Shown here: piece after piece, positions 10,347 through 20,800 of the stretch
How positions within the stretch are numbered: position 1 is the first letter of the stretch
How the letters are laid out: every line of letters begins with the position of its first letter
From: Rhizophagus clarus
Lineage: Eukaryota; Glomeromycota; Glomeromycetes; Glomerales; Glomeraceae
Assembly (NCBI GenBank): GCA_015698045.1
Contig: BLAL01000218.1
Coordinates: 186,001-250,000 of the forward strand
Reading direction: 5' to 3'
Length of the DNA stretch: 64,000 bases
Notes under the pieces: model-generated
What the model was told of the DNA's origin: nothing
The model's database searches: none
The model's input: the letters and a program-made list of their open reading frames with translations, nothing else
Position numbers and translations under genes: made by a program

Positions 10347-10627
10347 GCGAAACGTTTTTTTGAAATTAAATTATATATCAAAAAACGCGCAACGTTTTTT
10401 AATATCAAAAAACGTTTTTGCAACGTTTTTCATCAAATTATCAAAAAAGCACTGTGAAGCGTTTTTTTGTATGTTAAACTTCTTTATTAAATTATACGTT
10501 AAAAAACGTTTCGCAACGTTTTTTGACAAATTATAAACGTTGCTAAACGTCTTTTATTAAATTATAATTCAAGTCGAGTCAACACGGGTCAGTTCGTGAG
10601 TTTGATTCAAGGATCTTATAGTCACGT

Positions 10628-12104
10628 ATTCGTTTTGGCAAAAAAACCTATCAAAAAATGCTTATTTAGCATTTTTTGAAAAAAAAGTTTATTTATTAAC
10701 GTTTTTTAATTTGTATATTTGTATTAATAAAAAAAACGTTAAAAAGCATTTAGTTAATATTTTAACTCGTTTTAACTTTTACTTTTTAAAAAAAGTTAGA
10801 AAAATGTTAGTTACCGTTATTTAATTCATTTTAGTTACCATTTTCCAATTTGGTTTAAAGAAAAGTTTTTTTAACTTCATTTTTTTAAAAAAGAAACGTT
10901 TTTTTCAATTCTTTTTTAAAAAAAGGAAAAAAAATGTAGTTAACATTTTTTTTTAACTCGTTCTTTAATGTAGTTACCTTTTAATTCGTTTTTTAAAAAA
11001 AACGTAATTGACGTTTTTTTAACTCATTCTTTAAAAAACGTAGTTAACTTTTATAACTCATTTTAAAAAAAAGTTAAAAAAATGTTCGGTTAACGTTTAA
11101 AAACTTCGTATTTTAAAAAATGTTAAAAAAGTGTAGTTAACATTTTTAACTTGTTACTATGTTTTTTTTAACTTGTTTTAAAGAAAAAAATCGTTTGGTT
11201 AACATTTTCTTAATTCGTCTTGATAATATAATAGTTAAATTAAATTTAACGTTTTTTAGGAACTGAACTGGATGTCCAGATAAAATTGAAGCAAATTTTT
11301 TTGGTCTGGTCCCGTATTACTATTCAACCCAGACTAATCCAGGCTTTAAAAAAACGGGTTTAATCATTTCATTATTTCTTTTCTCTTAAATAAAAAAGAA
11401 AGAAACGGTTTTATAAACCGCCTTGTATATTATTTTTTTTCATTATTCTTTTCAGGTTAACAAGCCACCTGATGCCAGATCATGATTTTGACGACCTGAC
11501 CTGAATGGATCCTCATCCTAATCGTTTCGATTAAAAAATGAAAGTAAAAATGATTTTTTTTTCTAAATCGTTTAATAAAAAAATGGTTTTGTCCGTTTTT
11601 TCCTAAATTTTTAAAAATTTCTTCATATTTATCATCAAAATTTATTGTATTTTTTTTTTTTTTTTTTGCAATAAATTAAAAAAAAAAATTAAAATTTTAA
11701 AGATACTAATTTTTAATGATTTGTAACAATTTATCGTTGATCAGCAAAAAAGTTAAAAGTGCAAATAATTTATGATTATAAAGTTAACAACTATTTTCGC
11801 TGGCACAGGAAGAGGTTTTGCAAAAAGTTAGTCTAAAGATGTGCTCAAGCTTAGGCTTAAGCTTAGGCATAAGCAAAGCAAAGCTTAAGCTAAGCTCAAG
11901 CTTAAGACTATGTATATATAAAATTAACTGAAGCTTTTTTTACGAAAAAGGCAATTTTTTTTGTATCCACGGCAACTGTGCATGTGGGTCATCATCGAAA
12001 GTGGAATAGAAAATTTTAGTGAAAATCTGGCCAAAATAAAAATGATTGACCAACATTTTTTCCTATTATAGAGGAAAATCGCACTAAAAGCTTATCTGGT
12101 TGTT
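10628..12104. other. Non-coding, palindrome-rich AT repeats
   Basis: 10650-11250 is degenerate repeat of the form TTAACTCGTTTTTTAAAAAA..GTAGTTAAC. 11260-11520 has GGTCTGG/CCAGACT and ACCTGACCTGAATGG tracts like those in other repeats here. 11843-11908 is a dense set of AAGCTTA(A/G)GC palindromes. No gene is seen. Confidence 0.5.
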
Positions 12105-12121
12105 AAATTATCTAATTTTTT
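12105..12121. repeat. LINE target-site sequence, copy 1
   Basis: AAATTATCTAATTTTTT, 17 bp, directly upstream of the 5'-truncated LINE. It is repeated after the tail of each of the two LINE copies. Confidence 0.8.
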
Positions 12122-14987
12122 AATACTGGTCACAGGTTTTCGTCCTATCGCCAGATTTAATTCATCGTTTATTTGTTCCCTTTCGTCGAATGTTTAAAAA
12201 CAAGCTCAAATTTGCTCGTACTGCCCCTAATGCGATACTAGATAATTCCTATATATATGGTTATCGTAATCCTTATGAGAATCAACTTCAAGCAAAAATT
12301 ACTAATTTTTGCATTCAATTAAATGACACTGGAATCTTAGGAAGAATCACTGAAATTCGCTTGAAACTGCTACAACAACTACTCTGGTGTTCTCGACCGC
12401 TGATAGAGGGTATTCCTTTTGATAAAATCCCTAGACGTATGAAGAATAATTATTTACTTAATATGATCAATTTAATGAGACAGAATGATTTTACACTTCT
12501 TGTCATAGACAAAGGCAGATTTCCTACCATAGCAGGAGGAAAAAATGATTTTACATCTGTAGCTACTTTTAACTTTTTGTCCAAATATAGCACAATTTTA
12601 CGCTCACGCCAAATTATGTTTGTAGAACAAATTATTTCAGGAGACAAGCGTCGCTTACTTAATTGGACTGATATATGTAATAAACATTACTTTCAATCCA
12701 TTCCTGGTCGTGGTAACAAAGAAGAAAAATGGTATATGGATATCCAAAAACTCATTACAGTGGATGGGCTTAACATTAAACCGCAGATTTACAACAAATT
12801 TACTACATTCTTTGATAATATTGAAGATACTAAATCTTATGATATAGAAAAACAAGATAAATCATTATCTGTTGTATATAGCCCTCAACATAATTCGATT
12901 TTATTTGGAAAAGTTCAACGCCTTATTGATGAAGATACTATTCTTCTTCGACATTATCATGCTGATATGTCTCAATCAACCTCAACATCTACCTATGTAA
13001 CCGTCTGTGATGATACACTTTGTGCTGCTAATACTGCAAATCGTTCAAGCATGGGTGTTTGTGCTTTTACTGCCAAATCAAAGCATATAGTACCGCTTTT
13101 ATCGGCTGCTAAATTTACTAAAGAAGATGTTAAACGTAGAAAAATGATTAATTTTAATCTTTTTAATCTTTTTGATCAAGCTAAGAAAAAATACGCTCTT
13201 TCTCAAAGTACATTAATGAGAAATCACGTGATCAGACAAAACAATATTATTTTAGAATTATTAGAACCAGGACTTTCTAGGAATGAATTACTTATAATTC
13301 AACGAAAATTCGCTATATTTGATAATCCAAATTGCTGTATTTTTGAATTTTTCACTGATGGCTCTCTTATTGAATTAGGCACTGAACAATGCAATATTAG
13401 CTGCGCGTTTGCTCACCTTGACAGATCCTTTGGTATTCCTCAAGTAGAATTTTATACTACAATTGATAAATGGCCTTCAGCATATCGAGGCGAACTCTTA
13501 GCAGTCATTTTAGCTCTTATGGTAGTCCCTTATAGAAGTAAAGTGAGAATCAACATTGACTCTTTAAATGTGATTACTATGTTTGAGGGATTTAAACATA
13601 ATAATTTCTCTCCTACATCACGAGATTATTTCAAACTTAATAATAGTTATCTATGGTCAATTTTGATTAGAATTATTCGTCAACAGAACTTACATGTAGA
13701 AATGTTTAAAGTAGCTGCACACACTGATTGCGACGGCAATAATCACGTGGATAGATTAGCAAAATCTGCTCACATTGACCAAGATAGATTTATTAACTTT
13801 ATAGATACTGCTCCTGACATTAAAGTACTTCCGTTATGGAATAATATCATCATTGAAACTCACTTACGAAAATTTATCAAGATGGTTAGTCATATTAAAG
13901 GCCTGGAAAAATTTATCAACCTACATAGGAATACTAAATATCGAAAATTAGAAGTTGATTGGACTTCTACCTTTGAATGCCTCAATTGCAATATTGCTAA
14001 TAATGAAACTTCAATGTCTTCTTCTAAAGTTAAAGCTCATAAAGTTCATCTCCCTATAGAAGAGATTCCTACAATTGAACAAATGAAGAAATCATTCCTA
14101 GAATTATACGATGGATGGAAATGTCCTAGTTGTGGATTGGAAGATGAAACGTTTGATCACGTGTGGACATGTGATGAACATCGACCTCTTCTTTTAAAGA
14201 TTAAAAATAATACAATTGATCTTTTATTATCATTGTTATTTGAACATAATCCAGACATTACAGATTATTCTGCCTTATTGACGCTTAATATATGGACAAT
14301 TAGTACAGATCCTGACAATTTTACTTTTGTGGATCTCATCAAAGGCTTTATACCATTGGAGTTGACTCAAATTCTCAACCTGTGGATTCCTCGTAAACAA
14401 TTACTGTTAGTCATTATTGAGATCAGGCAGTACATTTATGAACAAACATTTAAAGAAATTTGGATACATCGTTGTTCTTTTATAAAAGAATTTGAACATT
14501 CGTTGGGTATTACAAAAAAGAAAAAATTAACTTTAAAAAATTTTCGACCGTTTAATAATATTTTGAATAGTGATAGAGAATTAGAATATAAATTTGATGC
14601 TCTAGATAGTATTCGTAATAATATATATTTTGGAAAAAATATTATTGAATTTTACAGTAATCTTACTTCGTAGCGCTAGTAGTTAGTTAGTATACTTTAT
14701 ATAGAATTTTATATATGGTTTTATTACTTTCTTTTCTGCAGAGCGGGCTTCGGTTTACCTGGTTTTTAACTGGCTGTAAAAGAGGTAGTAGGTTAATTAT
14801 TGAATGTTTCTAGAAGTAGTTGGTTATTTTTAGATAGTTCGTTATATAATTACTCCACCGTCGAAGTAGATTTAGTTTGCTTCTATTAGTTAGTTTCATT
14901 TTTTATTTTCATGTATCAATTTTGATGTGTTTATAATTTATGTGTTCGCTTCTAATATCTGTTCAATAAAAATAAAAATAAAAATAA
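12122..14987 (+). mobile_element. 5'-truncated non-LTR retrotransposon (LINE)
   Basis: It begins inside reverse-transcriptase-thumb-like coding sequence immediately after one copy of the 17-bp target. It continues through an RNase H and zinc-motif ORF, a ~315-bp 3' UTR, and an (AAAAT)n tail at 14964-14990, then a second copy of the target. This is the signature of target-primed reverse transcription with 5' truncation. Confidence 0.85.
12190..14673 (+). CDS. LINE ORF2 C-terminal part: RT thumb, RNase H, zinc motif (truncated)
   Basis: This is 827 codons from the first ATG. The frame is already open from 12124 and the upstream residues (SPDLIHRLFVPFRRMFKNKL) continue naturally, so the ATG is internal to a truncated polyprotein. 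Residues 1-20 look like the end of an RT thumb. RNase H spans about 385-530 with the acidic set FTDGS (D390), AYRGELLA (E435), INIDSLN (D457) and NNHVDRLAK (D521). A CPSC...DHVWTC zinc-binding motif (C645, C648, H657, C661) is typical of LINE ORF2 C-termini. The RT palm and endonuclease are absent, so it cannot mobilise itself. RNase H would remove RNA from the RNA/DNA hybrid. No internal stop breaks the remaining frame, which suggests a fairly young copy. Confidence 0.85.
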   Translation: MFKNKLKFARTAPNAILDNSYIYGYRNPYENQLQAKITNFCIQLNDTGILGRITEIRLKLLQQLLWCSRPLIEGIPFDKIPRRMKNNYLLNMINLMRQNDFTLLVIDKGRFPTIAGGKNDFTSVATFNFLSKYSTILRSRQIMFVEQIISGDKRRLLNWTDICNKHYFQSIPGRGNKEEKWYMDIQKLITVDGLNIKPQIYNKFTTFFDNIEDTKSYDIEKQDKSLSVVYSPQHNSILFGKVQRLIDEDTILLRHYHADMSQSTSTSTYVTVCDDTLCAANTANRSSMGVCAFTAKSKHIVPLLSAAKFTKEDVKRRKMINFNLFNLFDQAKKKYALSQSTLMRNHVIRQNNIILELLEPGLSRNELLIIQRKFAIFDNPNCCIFEFFTDGSLIELGTEQCNISCAFAHLDRSFGIPQVEFYTTIDKWPSAYRGELLAVILALMVVPYRSKVRINIDSLNVITMFEGFKHNNFSPTSRDYFKLNNSYLWSILIRIIRQQNLHVEMFKVAAHTDCDGNNHVDRLAKSAHIDQDRFINFIDTAPDIKVLPLWNNIIIETHLRKFIKMVSHIKGLEKFINLHRNTKYRKLEVDWTSTFECLNCNIANNETSMSSSKVKAHKVHLPIEEIPTIEQMKKSFLELYDGWKCPSCGLEDETFDHVWTCDEHRPLLLKIKNNTIDLLLSLLFEHNPDITDYSALLTLNIWTISTDPDNFTFVDLIKGFIPLELTQILNLWIPRKQLLLVIIEIRQYIYEQTFKEIWIHRCSFIKEFEHSLGITKKKKLTLKNFRPFNNILNSDRELEYKFDALDSIRNNIYFGKNIIEFYSNLTS

Positions 14988-15004
14988 AAATTATCTAATT
15001 TTTT
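14988..15004. repeat. LINE target-site sequence, copy 2
   Basis: AAATTATCTAATTTTTT directly after the (AAAAT)n tail of the first LINE and before the second LINE fragment. Confidence 0.8.
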
Positions 15005-16123
15005 GAATAATTTTTCAAATAAGAACTCTCTCTCCTTCTTTTTATTTCGCATTTTGGAAATCTTATTTCGCCCTATGGGAAGAACCCTTAAGTGAAGAGT
15101 ATTGTGTAAAGAAGCTGCCCTACACATGCAATAATTATTCACACACCAACTTGCGGTCCGCTACTTGTCTTTATTGGGTCCAGCGGTGCTGTTATAATGT
15201 TTTTAACGACTTTGAAGATGAGGTTGAAGACTTCAAGCTGGAAGAGAGAAATTTTCAAGGTGCTTAGTAGAGAAGGTTCACTTTCTTTTAAAAAGGTGTT
15301 GTTCCTGGTGCTGTTTGGTGTTATTTCCTCCTTTACCTGGTTTTTTCCCCTGCTTTAGCGGATGGTTTTCCAGGGTTATGATTTTTTCTTATTTTTTGGT
15401 GTATTTTTCTTGTCTTTTCATTTTGCCTCCTACTTTTTGGAGTTTTTCTGGGGGGTAGGGGGGTATCCCAAAATTGATCGATATAGGTGGCTTGGTGATT
15501 ATTTCCTTTTGAGAGAGTTGGGTGTTTGTGTAAGGAGGGTGCAGATCTTGGTGATCAGTTTTTGATTAGGTGAGATTATGTTGAGCACGTGTTGGACTAT
15601 CATGGGTTTTTACTGCAGTTTTTAGTTTTTTCTATTGGGTATGCTGGTCGTTAATCTTGGAGATCTAAATGGTTTGTCCGGATGCAGCCAAGTTGGCCAA
15701 CCTGCTTGTAGGGATTATTAATAGGTAGTAATATTACTCTGGAATATAGTCACTTGGAGAAGTTTTTATTTTTTTGACCTTACTGACCAGTGCAGGGTAG
15801 ATATACTTATCTTGGGGGCTGGCGGTGTTAGTTATAGGATATCTGCGGGTACGGGCTTCAGCTTACCTGGTCTTTGGATTGGTGTAAGAGAGGTAGTGAC
15901 TACGATTAGGATTAACTGACCGTGAAGGGTTTCAACTCGATGTCGTACTTTCACATGAGTGTCGACCTTTCCTTACTTAGTTCACCGGTTTGGTAGATTA
16001 TTCTTTTTTTGTGATTTAGTATTTTAATGTATGTTCAAATTTTTGTCCTTCATGTAAATAATTTACTTAAATTCGCGTCATGTTAGGTTCCTAACTGACA
16101 CCCATAAATAAAAATAAAAATAA
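15005..16123 (+). mobile_element. Second 5'-truncated LINE 3' end
   Basis: A G/T-rich stretch with no long ORF, ending in an AAATAAAAATAAAAATAAAA tail at 16104-16123. It shares CGGGCTTC(A/G)G(C/T)TTACCTGG with the first LINE (15852-15870 versus 14744-14762), at a similar distance from the tail. The rest is diverged, so it is a related but distinct LINE family. It is bounded by target copies 2 and 3. Confidence 0.7.
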
Positions 16124-16140
16124 AAATTATCTAATTTTTT
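16124..16140. repeat. LINE target-site sequence, copy 3
   Basis: AAATTATCTAATTTTTT again, directly after the tail of the second LINE fragment, followed by extra T. Confidence 0.75.
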
Positions 16141-16767
16141 TTTTTTCTAATTTTGCTTATTTTTATTCTTAGTTTTTTTTAAACCAACTAATTTATTTTA
16201 TTGATATAATAATTGAAATATCGGTAAATACAACGTTAAGGTCGAGTGGACTAATAAATCCTCATCTTTTTTTGATTCATCTATCTAAAAAAAATAAAGC
16301 ATTCGTTAAATCGAAAGAGATTAAAAAAAAATTAATTTTTACCGAAAAAAAAACACTTGGTATACTTTTGAAATACAGTATTGAAATTTAAAAAAAAAAC
16401 CATTTTTTTTATATTTTTTTATTTTTAACGGTGGGTGCCACATATGCAGAAATACAACATGATGCATAATGCATAAAAAAAAAAATATTATTGAATGGTA
16501 GAAGACAGTTTAAAATTTAACGGATGCACGTGATATTTAAATAAAAGGGCAATAAATTTTTATAGGCCAATGACTTTTTTTTATAGATTTATGTTTTGTT
16601 GAAATTTTTTTTTACTTAGTAGATCTGAATTTTAATTTTTTCTTAGGAACAAACAATCAGTGCAGTATGAAAGCAGTTTTGATAACCGATAAGTAAAATT
16701 AACTGTCATATTTTATTACAAACTCCTGCTTGAACATAACTGACTAAAGGATGGTATCATTTATTAA
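16141..16767. other. Intergenic, nothing recognised
   Basis: AT-rich, with A and T runs. No ORF or repeat beyond homopolymers could be supported. Confidence 0.4.
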
Positions 16768-17417
16768 CCCTATAAAAAATATGTGTCTGGATAATGTCCA
16801 GAAAATGTCCAGAAAAATTGTCTAAATAATTGTCCAGAAATTCTGGACACTGTGTGTCCGGAAACTGTTCCGAAAACACTGCATTTCCGGGATATTAGGA
16901 AATTGTCCTGAAATTGTCCAGAAATGTATTTTTGTAAAATTTTGCCACAAAAGATGATCAATGGATAAATGATCATCATTATTCCTTAACCCAGAATTTT
17001 TATATCATAGATATATAGTATTTTTGCCTGCTCTGCAATTTTAATTAGTACGACAGAAAAGATTTTGAATGTCAGTTTTGTGCTTTTTGCATTTTTTTAC
17101 AAAATTAATTTATCCTTTTTTGGAAATAGTATCCAGAATTTGTCCTGAACTTTTTCATGTCCGGAATTTGTCTATCTGGTTTTTTTGCTATGTCCAGAAT
17201 TTGTCCAGGTTTAACTGTCTGAAATTTGTCCAAAATTTTATACCGAACAAATACTGGATGAATTCTGGGCAAAGTTAGGACATGTTAAAATTTTAAGTAT
17301 CAGAAGTGTGTCAGACATGTACCAAAAAAGTGGACATTTTCCGGACACATCAGATTTATTCCAGTCATTTTCCGGACATTTTTGATAACATTTTCCGGAC
17401 ATTTATTTTTTATAGGG
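16768..17417. mobile_element. CCCTATAAAA-family element, 650-bp copy
   Basis: The ends are CCCTATAAAAAATATGTG and, inverted, CCCTATAAAAAATAAATGTC. The 3-bp flanks are TAA at 16765-16767 and 17418-17420. About a dozen TGTCC(A/G)GAA motifs cluster in both subterminal halves. It is nearly identical, in opposite orientation, to 58573-59160, except for ~62 bp missing there between two copies of CAGAATTTGTCC. It encodes no transposase. Confidence 0.85.
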
Positions 17418-18485
17418 TAAATACAGAGAAATAACACTGTCTATTAGAGTAGCATTAAGAGATCCATCATCAACGATCGCTTATATACTATCTTGTAATT
17501 CGTTACTACCAGTTAGTAGCGTTACGGGATTATTATAGATGGTGGCGTTGTGACTTGCGAGGTCACTACCAGTTTGTTCTGTGGTAATGTTGTGAGAAAA
17601 TTATAGGATGGTGGTGCTGTGAGAACATTAGGAGAATCAAGGTCATAACTAGCCTGACAGTGCCTGGTCTCTTAGGTGGTTGTTTCAACATTGCCCAATC
17701 CTGATTCTATCTAGATTTTATAAAACAAATCTAAAGTAGTACTTATTTTGAGCTGAAGCTGTGGTTTCTGCAACATATAATACAGACTTACTTATTTCAA
17801 TATATATGACAGAATTTGAGGACCAAAATAAGGTTAAACTGTCCCGGGCTCAAAGTAGTTTCCTCGAAGCAATAAATTGTATCTTAAAACGAGACTATAA
17901 TATGATCATGTTTCAATAATGTTTATTTAAAGTTCACTCTTTTCTTGAGCATTGCAGCGATATTTTTTTTTTTGCGACAATGTTGAAGTGAAAACGTCGA
18001 GTGTAAAAATTTTTGGTATTTGGTAATGTATAACTTTTTTTTTTAATTATTTTTGTCGTTTATACATTCAATGTTGGCATGTCATTCGAATGACCTTAAA
18101 TGAATTAAAACTACAAAGTTTATAGCGCAAATGAACTTGTGCCCATTTTCTATTAGATTAAATAATGATAAATTCCGACCAATATAACTGCAAATGTGCA
18201 AAATCCATTATTAATTATAATCAAATCTGCATACGAACATTTAGACATTATATTTTTCGATCAGTATTATTTATAGTGAGGCTCTATCGTAATTACGTAA
18301 TTAACGAAGATAACCGATTCAACTGACCACCTGAGTTTCACCAAGATCATAGACCATAACCTCTGATAAAATTTTTCGAAGTATCAAACATTTCGTTACT
18401 CGGCATCGTTCATCATCATCCTTCATCATCATCCTTCATCATCATCCTTCATCATCATATATCGACAATTTAATATAAATACAAT
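17418..18485. other. Intergenic; GT-rich stretch and CATCATCATCCTT repeat
   Basis: 17500-17700 is less AT-rich with GATGGTGG motifs; no gene was recognised. About four copies of a 13-bp CATCATCATCCTT unit lie at 18411-18460, just upstream of the ATG at 18486. Confidence 0.4.
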
Positions 18486-19560
18486 ATGGATCAATCGAAC
18501 GGTTCATCAGTACAAACTGAAATCTTTCCACCTGAAAATATAAGATTGTATACAATATACACAGAAAGGTTCGTGTTTTTTACAATTACAAGTTCAAGCA
18601 TGCTATAGAACTACTTCAGCACAACATCATTCCTTGCCAATCACCAGATTGCATAATTCTTAGCCATGATCATGATGACAATTGTTTTAATGAGATCCAA
18701 ATCAATCCATCATTTGAATCTTACCTCATCTCTGTCATTGAAACATTTCTTGGAAAACTTTGGTAGATTTCTTCGTTGAATATATTATCCGACTCAATAA
18801 TACTACATTAATTGGCAATGAATTTAGTGCGGTCTTTATTTCGACAATGATCCAGAAACGTGGGTTTAATGAACGGGAAGAGCTTAACAAATGGAAATTT
18901 GGTCAAAATTTTGACCTTCCTTCATGGATAACTCTCACAATGAGGTTTATGACAATTTCAAATCTATCAGAAGGAGTTCCTATAGCCGAATATATTGAAA
19001 ATACGCCTTATTACCGTTCTTATACAATCCAAGCGGACAGATTTTCAGGATCAGACGTAATGATCACTTTTGGAGATGATGAGGATAATGTAGTACTATT
19101 ATCAGCAAGCTGTACAGTTTTGGGGAACCAGTTAATACAAGTAAGATTAAAGAGCAGGCATTCAAGTCACGTATGAAGTTTCAGTATATGATAAATGATC
19201 GAGAGGAAAAATTTTCTTGAAAGAACCAGAGCGTCTTCAAATAGGTCTTGGCGAACTTTTACCATCCAATAAAGAGGTCAGCTCAGAAGAAAAGAAAAAA
19301 GTGTATGAACAAGACCTTAACTATGATGATTTGGATTATGATTTGGACCACACCAACAATACGAAAAATTACCAGATATCCAAGGTCTCTGAGCGTGCAA
19401 AGAATCATGAGAGAATCAAAAGTTCTACAGAGAATCAAATTATATTTATATTTCAGTTGAGCTTCCAGGAAAAGATCAATGGTGACCTCGTGGTTATCGT
19501 GATGATCGTAACATGGAATATGTTTTTGGACCAGTCATTAAGAAGCTAGTGGAAAAAATT
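18486..19560 (+). pseudogene. Unrecognised multi-frame pseudogene
   Basis: Coding-like sequence starts at ATG 18486 (MDQSNGSSVQTEIFPPENIR). It shifts frame near 18590, again near 18760 and again near 19125, and meets an in-frame TGA near 19490. The pieces (18590-18760, 18760-19125, 19125-19410, 19430-19560) read in order as one acidic, hydrophilic protein of roughly 340 residues. Recognisable stretches include CQSPDCIILSHDHDDNCFNE, WITLTMRFMTISNLSEG and GPVIKKLVEKIR. I do not recognise the family. Some shifts could be unrecognised introns, since a donor-like GTAAG follows CAGTTAATACAA, but the TGA argues for decay. Confidence 0.5.
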
Positions 19561-19929
19561 AGGTACGTAACTTTACATAATAAGTTTGCAATAGTGTTGC
19601 GGTTCATTGATCCGTCAATCCGTCAATCCGTCAATCCGTCAATCCGTCAATCTCGCAGATTTATCTGATTCAAAATTCATTCGAGTCATCCGTTAGAGTT
19701 TCGGTCAGATGACGGATGGATCCGGATAGGAAAACTGAAAAGTGGATTGTCCAGATGCTTCGTATGATTATATATAAATATAAAAAAAAAAAAATTTTTT
19801 TTTCAAATAAAAAATTTAATACTGTTCCAAACAATTTTTTTTTTTTTAAAAAAAAAAAAAAAAATGACTAAGAAATAGTTAGCATTACGATCCGGATAGG
19901 TCACCATATTCAAGGCTTTAAATATTTAT
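19561..19929. other. Intergenic; CAATCCGT octamer repeat
   Basis: Five tandem copies of CAATCCGT or close variants lie at about 19613-19652. A/T homopolymers lie at 19780-19865. No gene is present. Confidence 0.5.
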
Positions 19930-20800
19930 AAAAAATTATTTTTAATAGCATTTCATAGTGAATCTTATAAATTTAGCATTCTTGATATAAATAAAGCTTT
20001 GTTAAACATTTATATATATTATACTGTATATTAGTAATTATTTTATTTTTAGTTAATGATATTAATAATTCAACTTATTCAAGTAATCAAAATTATGGTA
20101 ATATTACATCTAAATCGTGCAGTATTTCAAAAGATGATAATTAGGTATTAAAACAATATTGACATAATTACTGATTAAATTATTAATATATACCTTTAAA
20201 TAATTATTATATTATTCAAAGAATTTAACAACCTAAAAATCAATTCAAGAAATGGTGAGTAAATATTTAATACATTTCGTCAGTATAAGAATTATGTTAA
20301 TTGTAATAATTTTAGTTAAAAAAAATATATATATAGATATCTATAAAGGAGAAGCAATACAGCAGTAACGCAGGATGTTAATGTCAATGGTAAATAGATT
20401 ATACTGCATTTGTATTATTATATTGAATTCTTTAGATATACAAATAGAAGAAATTGCACCTGAACGATCTGTATACCAAACTGCACAAAATAATTTATGA
20501 TAAATGGTAAATAAGAATGCTAAGAAATAAAATTATAAAATTATTTGATTTATGCTATATAATATATTTTCAAAGATCAATTTATAGGCTTTATTAGATG
20601 GTTTTTGATTTCATTAATGTCAAATATTTTTAAATAAACAATATTATTTATTGTCTAAATCATTTAAACGTTAAGTTTAAAGTATTGGATTTTGCAAAAG
20701 TTACTTAGTTTGTATTTAAATAATTCACTTCATTATTTATTTATTTCTTATGTTTGTAATTAGTTCAAATATGAGTGTTATAGAAATGATAAATTTCTGT
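19930..20800 (+). pseudogene. Protein-kinase 3' end fragment (third copy)
   Basis: The sequence aligns by eye to the 3' exons, introns and downstream region of the kinase at 54462-56500 (19950-20140 to 56090-56290; 20600-20740 to 56690-56830). It also aligns to the second copy at 60090-60800. Introns are retained, so it arose by DNA duplication and not through mRNA. The catalytic domain is absent. Several AATGGTAAATA-type exon ends are visible. Confidence 0.6.

Larger units (their letters stand above)
7504..10627. mobile_element. 3.1-kb composite with identical 119-bp terminal inverted repeats
   Basis: The stretch 7504-7622 is the exact reverse complement of 10509-10627 by eye. Both read ACGTGACTATAAGATCCTTG from the outside and end at GTTGCGAAA. 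Between them lie ACGTTGCGAAACG-type repeats and a 2.6-kb hAT-like element. No transposase is encoded. Identical arms suggest recent mobility or gene conversion. No target duplication was recognised outside the arms. Confidence 0.75.

Noticed and set aside
15362-15565. 67-codon ORF in the second LINE fragment
   Set aside because: Phe/Gly/Val-rich reading of GT-rich 3' LINE DNA with no domain.
16770-16979. ORF on the minus strand also present at 58949-59158, apparently conserved
   Set aside because: The two copies are nearly identical transposon DNA, so shared ORFs are expected. The reading ends inside the terminal repeat and has no motif.
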